Positions 1 through 10,348 of a stretch of 64,000 nucleotides of DNA are shown here, one piece after another. The translations under genes were made by a program, and so were the position numbers. Each line of letters starts with the position of its first letter. The stretch's first letter is position 1. The notes below the pieces were generated by a model that saw only the letters and a program-made list of their open reading frames with translations, did not search any database and was not told where the DNA came from. The stretch comes from CAWAHD01 sp963781785 (lineage in GTDB: Bacteria > Planctomycetota > Planctomycetia > Isosphaerales > Isosphaeraceae), in NCBI GenBank assembly GCA_963781785.1, contig CAWAHD010000005.1:2728001-2792000 (forward strand), given 5' to 3'.

Positions 1-824
1 GCCATGAGCATGGTTCAATTTCGCGAGCAGGTCGAGCTGGTTACGCTGCTGAGCAGTCGAGACTCCCCGGGGCGGCCGCAGGTTCAAGATCGGGTCGCCG
101 CTGGTGCGGAACTGGGTGCCCTGGTAGGTCGCCGGCATGAACCCGGAGCCCCAGTTGGGAGGGCCCGAGATCGGCCCGCCGCGCTGGTCGAGCAAGACAA
201 CGTAGCCCGGCAGGTTCTGGTTGACCGTGCCCAGCCCGTAGCGTCACCCAGGAGCCCAGGCTCGGGTAACCCTGGCGGACAAAGCCGGTGTTCATCTGGA
301 GCAGGCCCGAGCCGTGCGCGAAGCTATCGGTATACATGCTCCGGATGATTGCCAGGTCGTCGACGCGCCCGGACAGATGCGGGTACAGGTCGGAAACCGT
401 CGATGCCCGCCTGGCCGTGCCGGGCGAACTTGCGGGACGAGCCCAGCAGCGTGCCCGGATTGCGGGCCTTCAGGACCGGCTCGTTGTCGAGGATCGGGAT
501 CGGCTTGCCGTTGTGCCTGGTCGAGCTGCGGGCTTGGGGTCGAACGTATCGACCTGGCTAACCCCGCCATACATGAACAGGACGATGCACGCTTTCGCCT
601 TGGCTGGGAAATGAGGCGGCTTGGTGGCCAGCGGCGACGTCGAGGGAAATTCCGGTTTCCGAAGCCGCGGCCGATCGGGCGAAGAAGCCGTCCCCGGCCA
701 GCAATGCGGTCAGGGCCGTGCCGACGAAGCCGCCCCCGGCTTCCCAGAGGAACTCCCGGCGCGTGCGGCCGCACGGCGTCAATGCCCGTGCCACCCGCCG
801 GTCGTCGTCGCCGTTGAATCTCAT
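1..824 (-). pseudogene. DUF1501 domain protein, frameshifted, 3' end outside window
   Basis: The N-terminus has a Tat-type signal (CGRTRREFLWEAGGG, then a hydrophobic stretch), followed in shifted frames by family landmarks: a KACIVLFMYGGVSQVDTFDPKP-like segment, then PILDNEPVLKARNPGTLLG and SSRKFARHGQAGIDGF. Near 41-337 the frame reads YTDSFAHGSGLLQMNTGFV. These match DUF1501 proteins, exported sulfatase-like proteins of unknown substrate that pair with PSD1 proteins in planctomycetes. The start at 824 follows a strong GGAGGAGA ribosome site. At least two frame changes are needed (near 550-600 and 250), so it is either a pseudogene or damaged by sequence errors. It lies 40 bp downstream of the PSD1 gene in the same orientation, which is the usual operon order. 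Confidence 0.75.
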
Positions 825-864
825 CGGTCTCCTCCGGAAAATCGAGCGTGCGAGCGCACATCGG

Positions 865-3140
865 TCAACGACTGCAAACGAACTCGTTGGTGTTCAGAAT
901 GACCAGGCAAAACGCCTCGAGGGCCTTGCGCCGAGCGTCGCCGACGCCGCTCTTGCCCTTGGTCCCGGTGTCGTCGGCCTCGATCTGTTTGGCTTCTTTG
1001 TCCAGGAACTCGAGCGCGGCCATCGACTCGTCGGGCCGGGCGGGCCGGCCCAGCGCCAGGACGAATGCGCGGTCCACCTGGTCGGCGGGCTCTTGGCCGG
1101 CCAGGGCGATGAGCCGCGACGCAAAGTGCCGTGCCTGCTCGTGGATGAACGCGCCGTTCAAGAATGTGAGTGCCTGTGGACCAGTCGTCGAGACGATCCG
1201 ACGCTCGCAACTGCTGGTGGTATCGGGAGTGTCCAGCAGCTCGAGCTCGGGGACCGCCAGGCTCCGCTTGGCGAAGATGTAGATGCTGCGCCGGGATTGT
1301 TCGCGATCGTCGGACTTGCCCCAGCCGTCGCCGGGCATGGATTGGCCCTCGAGGACGGGGCGAGGGAGCGTGGGAAAGATGCCGGGTCCGCCCATCCGAT
1401 GGTTCAGCCGTCCGCTGACCGCGAGGATCGAGTCGCGGACGACCTCGGCCTCCAGACGCCGCTCGCCGCCAGCGCCAGAGCAAGGTATCCTCGGGGTCGA
1501 TCCGGGCGGCCTCGGGCTCGAAAGCCGACGACCGCTGGTACGTCTGCGACAGGACGATCAGCCGGTGCAGCGGCTTCAGCCGCCAGCCGGAAGCCACCAG
1601 CTCGGCGGCCAGCCAGTCGAGGAGCTCGGGATGGCTGGGCGGGTCGCCCATCACTCCAAAATCATTCGAGGATGCGACGAGGCCATCGCCAAAATGAAAC
1701 TGCCAGATCCGGTTGACGATCACGCGCGAGGTCAGCGGGTTTTCGGGCTGTGTCAGCCAGCGAGCCAGCCAGAGCCGGCGGCCGGTCGGACCGGGCCGTG
1801 GTCCTCGGCGGATCAGGCTGTCGCGCTGCCAAAACGGCCGGAACCCCGGGCTCGACGGCGATACCGGCGGGCCGGGAGGGGTCTCCGCCCTTGAGAACGC
1901 GGGTCTCAGGTGCATTTGGCCCTTCCTCATACCAGATGTAAGCCCGCGGAGGTTCCTTGGGCTGGACGAGCTCGGATCGCAGCGATCCGTTCATCCAGCG
2001 GCTTGAGCGCGGCTTTCACTTCCGGAGGCGCGATCATGCGGAGTTCGTCCTCGAGCTTGCCGGCGAAAAATTGCACGAGATTGCGCTGGGGCTGTGTCCG
2101 CTGGGACGACTCGGTCTGAAACGCCATGAATTGCCTCCACGGGCAAGGCGGTACGCTTCGGTGCGGGCTTGCCGTTTTTCGATTTTTCCGCCGGAGCGAA
2201 GAGCGCGCTCGATCTCGGGGCGGGTGAGTGCCTGGATCCGGTCCCAGATCCGGGTAATCTCGGCGTCGGCCCGAGAGACGCCTGCGTGATAAACGGCGAG
2301 CTCGGCCTCGGTCCCGACCAGGCGGTCGAGATCGGCGCGGACAAGCTGGGGCCGCTTGAGCGGCTGGAACACGGCGAGCATGCGGTAGTAGTCGACCTGG
2401 GAGAAGGGCTCGTACTTGTGGTCGTGGCAGCGGGCACAGCGCAGCGTGATGCCCAGGAATGCCGTGGCGGCCGTTCCGAGCACGTCGTCGAGCTGATCAT
2501 AGCGGTCGACCTTGGCATCCGCCGGCTCGTCGTCCAAGGTCCCCAGTCGCAGGAACGTCGTTGCGATCTGGGATACCGCGTCGGAGCCCTCGACTTCATC
2601 ACCGGCCAACTGCTGGGTGACGAATTGATCATACGGCTTATCATGGTTGAGCGCATCGATCACGTAGTCGCGATACCGCCAGGCGTTCGGCTTCGCGCCG
2701 TCACGCTCGTAGCCATTGGTGTCGGCGTACCGAACGACGTCAAGCCAATGACGCGCCCAGCGCTCGCCGTACTGGGGGCGCGCGAGCAGGTCATCGACGA
2801 CCTTTTCGACCGCGTCGGGAGACCGATCCTCCAGGAACAGGGCCACCTCGCCAGGGGTCGGCGGCAGGCCAATCAAATCGAGATAAAGCCGCCGGATCAA
2901 GGTCCTCCGGTCGGCCGCGGGCACCGGATTGACCCTTTCAGCCTGCATCTTCGCCCGGATCAAGCGATCGATCGGGTTTCGCGACCAGAGAACATCGGCC
3001 GCGTCGGGCAGTGCGGGCCGCACAACCGGCGCGAATGCCCAGTGCTTGGCGCCCTCGGGAGGGCCGGCGAACGACGCGGGCGCAACCGATACGCCCGATC
3101 CGAGCACAATCAAGCCAATGATGCGGTGGGAGGGTCTCAT
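865..3140 (-). pseudogene. PSD1 family protein (DUF1549 + DUF1553), frameshifted
   Basis: The N-terminus has a signal peptide (MRPSHRIIGLIVLGSGVSVA). Next comes a DUF1549 domain with NPIDRLIRAKMQAE, RRLYLDLIGLPPTP and YGERWARHWLDVVRYADTNG, then TLRCARCHDHKYEPFSQVDY with a CxxCH motif. The second half is DUF1553 (GRRLWLARWLTQPENPLTSR, VNRIWQFHFGDGLV, SHPELLDWLA, LNTNEFVCSR). The parts lie in different frames, with changes near 2130, 1930-1990, 1790 and 1440, so at least four indels separate it from a normal single gene. The start at 3140 gives a signal peptide; the longer open frame upstream to 3356 does not look coding. Function is unknown. The family pairs with DUF1501 proteins and is thought to act outside the cytoplasm, possibly in polysaccharide breakdown. 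Confidence 0.8.
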
Positions 3141-3477
3141 GCGCCATCGATCCGGTGGGCTGTGGATGTCGAAGGCTGTCCAGAGGCGGGAACACGAGCT
3201 GCAAGTACGCTTCTGTTCCCAATCTACCAGAATCGGGACCATGGTAGAACACATTTGTTGAAAGGATATCAAACAATCGGAAGGCAGCAGGAGATGAGTG
3301 ATGCGGGCGGCTGTCCTCGGTCTAGCCGGGCCGATGGAGCGTGCAATAAAATGCAATTCCTCAAGGTTGCTTGCGAGAGCCGATCGTTACGCCGACCCGG
3401 GGGCGCCTGGGCAACTCGGTGGTGTCGGGTTCGTCGACCTGTCCCGTAAACCTACGGATACGTGCGGGCCAAAGGGA
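3141..3477. other. divergent intergenic region
   Basis: This is 337 bp between the divergent PSD1 and multiheme cytochrome genes. It must carry both promoters, but I found no convincing -35/-10 pair, hairpin or repeat. The short frames in it do not look coding. Confidence 0.5.
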
Positions 3478-5396
3478 TGAGATCATCGAAAAAAGGTGTT
3501 TCGCGAAGGTGGATCATCGCCGGAGCGGCCGTCTTGGTCACGGCTTCGGGGGCTGTGGTCTGGCTTCAAGGGGGAGCGCCAAGCTCAAGGATTTGCCCGC
3601 GGGTGGGGCTCCAGCGGCGCCGAATCGGTTGAGCGGCACGCTCGGCCCTGCTCGGAGCGCGGCGGTTGCGGCCCTGCGTGAGGGGCGGTACGACGAAGCC
3701 TTCGCCTTCTATCGACGCCTACCCGCCACAGACTGGCAAGCTGATGACTGCTTGTTGCTCGGCTCGGCACTTCTTGAGCATGACCGGATCGGACTGGGCC
3801 GTGCGGCGATTGAAGCCGCGCGACGGATCGACACCAAGCATCAAGCATCCTTCGTCGCGCTCCACGCGTTTCAGCACAAGCAGGATGCGGCTGCCGGCCG
3901 TGAGCGCATCCGGTTGCAGGAGGCAGTGCGCCGGGTCGAGCCGCTGCGATCGATTCCGGCCGGCCCGCCCCTTGGGCTTCTGGTACTGGCGCTGGCCCGA
4001 TATGCGATCAATAGCGACCAGGAGGAGGCGTTTCTCGACCGGATCCGCGCGGGACCTCGCCTTGCTGAAGCGCCTGCAAGCGCCAGCCGACGCCATCAAA
4101 ATGGCTGGACGGCTGCTCCTGGAAATGGGGCGTGCCGGCGAGGCGCGCGACCTGCTTGAGTCGTTGGTGAAGACCGGCGCTGGCGATGGCTCGGCTCCGG
4201 ATCGGCCAGGTTCCGACAAGGAGGCTGCATGGCTCTTGAGTCGGGCTGCGCTCCAGCTTGGAGCCGATGAGACTGCAGATGCAATGCTTGCACTGGCCGG
4301 CGACTTCGGCAATAGCGCAGCGGCGCGGCTCGAGCCTTCTCCCTTTGTCGGTTCCCGGCGGTGCGCGGAATGTCATCGCACGATCTATCGCTCGCAGCAG
4401 CGCCAGAGCCGTCACGCCCAGACGCTGCGCTTCGGGACGGACCTCAAGGGTGTCCCGTTGCCCCAAGGGCCCGTTGCCGACCAGGCGATTCCCGGCATCA
4501 CCCATCGTTTCAAACGTAAAAACGACCGTGAGATCGAGATCGAGGCACGAACGGAATCGCAGGTTATTCGGGCCGTCGTCGACTACGCTGTCGGGTCAGG
4601 TCGCCACGGCATCACCATGCTCGCCAGGGATGGAGAGGGGATCGAGCGCGAGCTCCGGATCTCGTACTTCGGCCTGGACGGAACCTGGGGGCAAACCAAG
4701 GGGATCGATTTCGCCCCCCAGCGCCCGGGAGACCACATCGGCATGGGAATGGGACAAAAGGCGGTCGACCACTGCCTTTCGTGTCACACAACATGGTTTC
4801 GCTCGGTTGACCCCAATCACGCGGGAGCGCAACCACCGGAAGGCGAAGACCTGGGAATCGGCTGCGAGCGCTGCCACGGTCCGGGAATGAATCACGTCAA
4901 AGCGGCCGAATCAGGCTTTCCCGAGATGGCGATCGCATTGACCTCGCGCACCCTTTCTCGCGAGCAGCTCAATTCCTGTGTGGAGTGCCACGCCGCTGAC
5001 GGCACCGTCCCGCCAAGCGATCCCGAATTCACGCGCTTCCAGGGAACGACCTTTCTCTTCAGCCCCTGTTTCATCACGAACAAGGACCGCTTCTCGTGCA
5101 CGACGTGCCACGATCCGCATCGTCCTCTTGAGATGGACAGCCGGCGGTACGAGAATCAGTGCTTGCGCTGCCACGGCGCTACGCGTCTGGACGGGCCTCC
5201 AACACCAGGGAACGCGAGCTTTGCGGAGGGGCCGATCGTCGCCGGCGGGAACGCGTGCCCGGTCAATCCCACCACAAATTGCATCTCATGCCACATGCCC
5301 AAGGTAGAGGATCCATCGCGGCACGCGCGTTTCACCGACCATCACATCCGCGTCCATGGCCCTGGCGATCGATCGGGCGACCCCCGGCCGAGATAA
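3478..5396 (+). CDS. membrane-anchored seven-heme cytochrome c with TPR-like N-half, frameshifted
   Basis: The N-terminus MRSSKKGVSRRWIIAGAAVLV is a basic stretch plus one membrane anchor. A helical repeat region follows (AVAALREGRYDEAFAFYRRLP; AGEARDLLESLVKTGAG), resembling TPRs. The C-terminal half holds seven CxxCH heme sites in one frame: CAECH, CLSCH, CERCH, CVECH, CTTCH, CLRCH and CISCH. This is the doubled-CXXCH/cytochrome c-554-like pattern of planctomycete and Acidobacteria multiheme proteins, likely periplasmic electron carriers. Frame changes near 3590 and 4070 interrupt the N-terminal half; the heme part (from about 4060) is continuous. I chose the start at 3478 because it restores the basic-hydrophobic anchor. 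It stands alone on the plus strand. A precise redox partner cannot be inferred. Confidence 0.8.
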
Positions 5397-5644
5397 GCCG
5401 CCGGGAGGCTGCACTCGGAGCGGCTCGTTTCGGCTGGGGCTGCCTGACTAATTCGGATTTCGTTTTTCAATTCGCGGCTCACATGTGCTCTACGGCTGAG
5501 TCTTGCCTCGATCGGTCAGAACGCGTGTGCTACGATCAGGCGAAACCGGTGTTCGTTCTCTGGGCCTTGGACTACGTGTCTCGGATTTGATCCTCGGATT
5601 CACGCTTCTGTGCCTGGTTGCGGCCAAAGGCCGCAAGGTGCCTC

Positions 5645-6880
5645 TTGATCCAATCGGTTTATGCCGTCGCCACAATGGACACCAAGGGTCGCGAGATTGC
5701 TTTCGTGGCCGAATGCCTCCGCCGGGCCGGGGTCTCCGTCATGACGGTCGACGTAGGCACCATGAGCACGCCGGCCGGTACGCCGGACGTGGGTCGAACC
5801 GCGGTTGCCGGCTGTCATCCTCTTCCCGAAGGCCGGATCACCGCGCTTGCACGCGGCGACCGTGGCGGCGCGATCGCGGCGATGAGCCGGGCTTTAGAGC
5901 GATTTCTGCTTGGTGAGCACGACGCCGGCCGCCTGGCCGGCGTAATCGGGATCGGCGGCAGCGGCGGCACGGCGCTCGTGACCCAGGCCATGCAGGCCCT
6001 GCCGATCGGCGTCCCCAAGGTGATGGTCTCGACCGTGGCCAACGGCAACGTCGGAGCATACGTCGGCTCGAGCGATATCATGCTCATGTACTCGGTCGTG
6101 GACGTCTCTGGCCTGAACGCCGTCTCCCGCCGCGTGCTTGGCAGCGCGGCTGGCGCTATGGCCGGAATGGTTCAAAACGTGGTCGACAAGGGTGCCGTCA
6201 AACCGACGCTCGGAATGACGATGTTCGGCGTGACGACTCCGTGCGTGAGCCAGGTGCGCGAGACCCTCGAAGAACGCGGATTCGATTGCCTGGTGTTTCA
6301 TGCCACCGGCGCGGGTGGGCGGGCGATGGAGAAGCTTGTGGACGCCGGCCTGATCGAAGGGGTCCTCGACGTCACCACCACAGAGGTGGCCGACCTGCTG
6401 GTCGGCGGTATCTTGCCTTGCGGGCCGGATCGTTTCGAGGCGATGCTCCGCGCCGGGATTCCTTACGTCCTGTCGCTCGGAGCTCTCGACATGGTGAATT
6501 TCGGCGCGCCGGAAAGCGTGCCCGAACGATTTCGCAGCCGGCGGTTGCATTCGCACAATTCCCAGGTAACTCTGATGCGGACGACCGCCGATGAGAATCG
6601 CCGGTGCGCCCGCTGGATCGCCGCCAAGCTCAACCGCGCCGTCGCACCGTTCCAGGTCGTGATTCCCGAGCGCGGTGTTTCTGCGCTCGACGCACCGGGA
6701 ATGCCATTCGATGACCCCGAGGCCGACGCCGCACTTTTTGACGAACTCGAGTCAGCCCTGGAGCACGCGCCCGGCCGTTCGATAACGCGACTGCCTCTCC
6801 ATATCAATGACCCAGCCTTTGCCGCCGCGCTCGTCGAGTCGTTCATGACGCTCCAGGGGCAATGGCGTGCAGAGTTGTGA
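5645..6880 (+). CDS. Tm-1-like ATP-binding domain protein (UPF0261)
   Basis: The protein starts IQSVYAVATMDTKGREIAFVA, the characteristic N-terminal 'TMDTKG' signature of the Tm-1/UPF0261 family. It continues with GVIGIGGSGGTALVTQAMQA, GVPKVMVSTVANGNVGAYVG and TTPCVSQVRETLEERG, all family landmarks of the nucleotide-binding fold. Length (about 410 aa) is typical. I prefer a TTG start at 5645, which puts the signature near the N-terminus; the frame is open further upstream to 5618, also a TTG. The next gene, 43 bp downstream, encodes the TIM-barrel protein that is often fused to this domain in plants and fungi, so the two probably form one functional unit. Biochemical activity is not established from sequence. 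Confidence 0.85.
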   Translation: MIQSVYAVATMDTKGREIAFVAECLRRAGVSVMTVDVGTMSTPAGTPDVGRTAVAGCHPLPEGRITALARGDRGGAIAAMSRALERFLLGEHDAGRLAGVIGIGGSGGTALVTQAMQALPIGVPKVMVSTVANGNVGAYVGSSDIMLMYSVVDVSGLNAVSRRVLGSAAGAMAGMVQNVVDKGAVKPTLGMTMFGVTTPCVSQVRETLEERGFDCLVFHATGAGGRAMEKLVDAGLIEGVLDVTTTEVADLLVGGILPCGPDRFEAMLRAGIPYVLSLGALDMVNFGAPESVPERFRSRRLHSHNSQVTLMRTTADENRRCARWIAAKLNRAVAPFQVVIPERGVSALDAPGMPFDDPEADAALFDELESALEHAPGRSITRLPLHINDPAFAAALVESFMTLQGQWRAEL

Positions 6881-6923
6881 TTCACGTTGACCCAGGAAGT
6901 CCTTGGTTCGAGGAAGCGAGCGG

Positions 6924-7775
6924 ATGAAAGAAACGCGGCGAGCGATCATGGACCGGTTTCGCGGGAAGGTGGCCTCCGGCCTGCCGATCGTGGGCGGTGG
7001 TGCAGGAACAGGCTTGAGCGCGAAGTCGGAGGAAGCCGGCGGGATCGATCTCATCGTCATTTACAACTCGGGGCGGTTTCGAATGGCCGGCCGCGGCTCG
7101 CTCGCCGGCCTGATGCCCTATGGCAATGCCAACGCGATCGTCAAGGAAATGGCGCATGAAGTACTCACGGCTGTTCAGCACACCCCGGTGCTGGCCGGTG
7201 TGTGCGCCACCGATCCGTTCATGATCCGCGACCGGTTCCTGCGCGAGCTCAAGGACATGGGCTTTGCCGGCATCCAGAACTTCCCGACGGTCGGTCTGAT
7301 CGACGGCATTCTGCGTATAAACCTGGAAGAGACCGGCATGGGCTTTGCGCACGAGATCGAGTGCATTGCGGCCGCGCACGACCTGGATCTGTTGACGACG
7401 CCCTATGCGTTCGACCCGGTCCAGGCCCGGCTCCTGGCGGAGGCGGGAGCCGATTTGATCGTGGCGCATATGGGTCTGACGACGAAGGGTTTGATCGGGG
7501 CCAAGACCGCCAGAACACTCGACGAGTCGGTGCGCGAGGTCGCGGCGATTGCCGGTGCCGCCAAGGGAGTTCGCGGTGATCTTCTCGTACTCTGCCACGG
7601 CGGACCGATTGCGGAGCCTGCCGATGCGCAGTACGTCCTCGATCGCGCACCGTCGGTCGATGGGTTTTATGGGGCCAGCTCGATGGAGCGGCTGCCCACC
7701 GAGCTGGCCATTTCGCAGCAAGTACGCGACTTCATGGGCCTCAAGCTGCGAGGGAACCCCTGTCAGCCGGATTGA
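6924..7775 (+). CDS. phosphoenolpyruvate hydrolase-like TIM-barrel protein
   Basis: A 283-aa protein with the features of the Tm-1 C-terminal partner / PEP-hydrolase-like family: GLPIVGGGAGTGLSAKSEE, IVIYNSGRFRMAGRGSLAGL, PVLAGVCATDPF, FAGIQNFPTVGLIDG, LIVAHMGLTTKG and GFYGASSMERLPTE. The fold is that of the phosphoenolpyruvate mutase/isocitrate-lyase barrel. The start at 6924 (MKETRRAIMDRF) has AGGAAG upstream and begins 43 bp after the Tm-1-like gene, so they look co-transcribed. The substrate is unknown. Intact, with no frameshift. Confidence 0.85.
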   Translation: MKETRRAIMDRFRGKVASGLPIVGGGAGTGLSAKSEEAGGIDLIVIYNSGRFRMAGRGSLAGLMPYGNANAIVKEMAHEVLTAVQHTPVLAGVCATDPFMIRDRFLRELKDMGFAGIQNFPTVGLIDGILRINLEETGMGFAHEIECIAAAHDLDLLTTPYAFDPVQARLLAEAGADLIVAHMGLTTKGLIGAKTARTLDESVREVAAIAGAAKGVRGDLLVLCHGGPIAEPADAQYVLDRAPSVDGFYGASSMERLPTELAISQQVRDFMGLKLRGNPCQPD

Positions 7776-7967
7776 AAGCATCGAGACGTGAAAATCGGAA
7801 ACGGAGGGGACGATTGCCACCCGCTGATTCTTCCCCCGATAATCGGCGCAGGTTTGCGCGAATAGGGCGCCGTCCGGTTTCGTCCAACCACGTGGCGGCT
7901 TGACCTGTCTGGCCGGGGTGTCACAATGGGTTGATGGAACAAGAATGGGATCCAGGGAGAACCCCGC

Positions 7968-10294
7968 ATGAAGTGGCTTCGCGGAACGATTTGGGGTCGA
8001 GCGGGAGGCTTGGTCGTCGGCCTTTGCGTGTGCTCCGCCTGGAATGATTGCCGCGGCGATTCGGTGATCATGAAGAACGGGATGGTCTACCGGGGCCTCG
8101 GAACTCCCGATCGAGACAACACGCTCGTCTACATTTCCGACGGTCTCAAGCGGGTGGTGGTTCGCGACTCGAAGATCCAGCGGATCGAGCCGAATAACGC
8201 GTTCCGCGGCGGAGAGGGGTTTCAACTGGACCAGCCGATCGTCGTGCATGGCGGGTTGATGCCCAAGGAGGTCGTGAGCGTGGAGGCGGGGCCCTGGAAT
8301 GAGAAGGGACGCCGTTCGTTCCGGTACGTCGGTGCGAGGTTGGACAAGCCTATCCGGATGGAGCAGGCGATCATCGACATCACTCCTCATGTCGTCAAGT
8401 TCCGGGGCGTGGATGGATTCTGGGTTGGAGTGCTCGAGACCAATCAGATTCCTCGCCCGGTGATTACCGGCCTCTTGGAGCGGATCGACCGCAAGAACTT
8501 CGACGAGCGGGAGCGGGCGGTCCGGTTCCTCATGGACGTGGGCTGGCACGCGGAGGCCGAGCAAGCGCTCGATCGGCTCGTCCGAGATTTTCCCGGTGCC
8601 GGGCTCAAGGAACGTGTGGAAAACGCGCGTCATTTCATTCACCAGGCCGAAGCTCAAAATCGCCGGATCCAGATCGACGAAAGCAAGAGGGCACAGCAAT
8701 ACCACCGCGTGACCAAGCTGCTGAAGTCTCTGGGCGAGAAAGGCAATCCGACCGAGCTTCAGATCGAGGCCCGCGAATTCGAGCGGCAGGAGGAGCAAGC
8801 ACGTGCCGCGGACACGGCCCTGGGGAGCGAACTGCGGAAGCTGGCCTCGGGATTGCCAAGCGACGAACGAAGCTTCTGGAAGAATCCCGTGGTCGAAGCT
8901 CTCAAGGCCATTCAAGACGCTCCGGAATCGGTGCGCGACCGATTCGCGGCATGGCGCAAGGCCAAGTCTCAGCCCGCCGCGAATGACCAGTCGCAGTTCG
9001 CGCTGGCGATGTCCGGCTATGTTGCCGGGCCGGGCCTCGCCGGGCCAGAGCTGAACCGTGCCGCGCTGTTCTGGAAGGCGCGCGACCTGATTCGGGGGTA
9101 CGTTTCCGGGACCGACCCCGCGACTCGCAGCGAGCAGATCGCATCGCTTGATGCGCTCGACTGGACGCTGGCGGGAGCATCGAGCGACATGATCCGCCGC
9201 CTGGAAATCATGACCGCGATCATCGAACGGATGCCGCCCGTGCGGCAGCCCGACGACGAGGCGACGCCCGACAAAATAATGCTCCATCGAGTGGTGGAGG
9301 AAGAGGAGAACGAGCCAACGGAATACGCCGTGTTTCTGCCGCCGGAGTATCATCCCCTGCGCAGCTACCCCGCCGTGGTGTTGCTGCACTCCGGCCAGGG
9401 GCCCAAGGCCGTGATTGGCGAGTGGGCCGAAGAGGCGGCTCGCCGCGGCTTCATCCTGATCGCGCCGGAGTACGCTCTGCCGGGCCATCCAGCGGAATAC
9501 GGCTATTCGCCAACCGAGCATGCGGCCGCGCAGCTCGCCCTCCGCGACGCCCGCAAGCGGTACGCGATCGACAGCGATCGGGTGTTCGCGGCCGGTCAGT
9601 TGAGCGGAGGCAATATGGCCTGGGATCTGGCGCTGCGCACCCCGACCTGTTTGCCGGGGTCGTGGTCATCTCGGGGCTGCCGGCCAAGTACGTCCCGCGG
9701 TACTTGCCTCACCACGACCGCCTGCCGCTGTTCTACGTGATTGGAGACCTCGCTCCCGCCGCCAACGAGTTCATCTACACCACCTATATCAAGCCCCTGA
9801 TCGTCAAGGCGTGGGACATCACCTATATCGAGTACTTTCGGCGCGGCCTCGAGGCCCTGCCGGAGGAGATTCCCACGGCATTCGACTGGATGAGCAGGCA
9901 CCGGCGCGATCCATTTCCCAGGGCATTCAAAGCTCACACCGCCCGGATCTCCGACGATCGTTTCAACGGAGTCGTCGTCCGCGAATTCGGCGCGGGCCGA
10001 ACGACCGCGCCAGAGGCCGCCGAGGTTCTGGGCAAGAACCTCAACCCCGCTTCGATCGAGATGAAGTCGGTCGGCCTGAGCAACCTGATCCGGCTCGACG
10101 TCGCCGGCATCACCGCGCTCGACGTCTGGCTCGGCCCCAAGATCATCGACTTCAAACGAAAGGCTGAAATTCGAATCAACGGCCGGCCAAATCGCGCAGC
10201 CAAGCTCAAGCTCGACTCGGTGGCGATTCTCGAAGACCTGCGCGTGCGCGGGGATCGGCAGCAACTCTACTGGTATCGAATGACGGCCCGGTGA
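7968..10294 (+). CDS. secreted protein with C-terminal alpha/beta-hydrolase domain, frameshifted
   Basis: The start at 7968 has AGGGAGAA 8 bases upstream and encodes a signal peptide (MKWLRGTIWGRAGGLVVGLC). Residues about 30-75 (SVIMKNGMVYRGLG, VVVRDSKIQRIEP) form a small beta domain seen in planctomycete secreted proteins. Residues about 150-330 are helical and charged. From about residue 440 there is an esterase/peptidase-like alpha/beta hydrolase: YAVFLPPEYHPLRSYPAVVL, GFILIAPEYALPG, and a nucleophile elbow GQLSGG. A frameshift near 9640 moves coding to the next frame, which continues with DLFAGVVVISGLPAKYV and ends at 10294. The joined protein is about 775 aa. The elbow is GxSxG-like, so serine hydrolase activity is plausible; the substrate is unknown. 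Confidence 0.7.
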
Positions 10295-10348
10295 ACGGCG
10301 GATCCTTGGACAGGATTCCCCATTTTCGATTGCCGACCCCCGATTGCC

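Noticed and set aside
6882..9521. 879-aa minus-strand ORF
   Set aside because: Antisense shadow of the TIM-barrel and hydrolase genes in high-GC sequence; no domain features.
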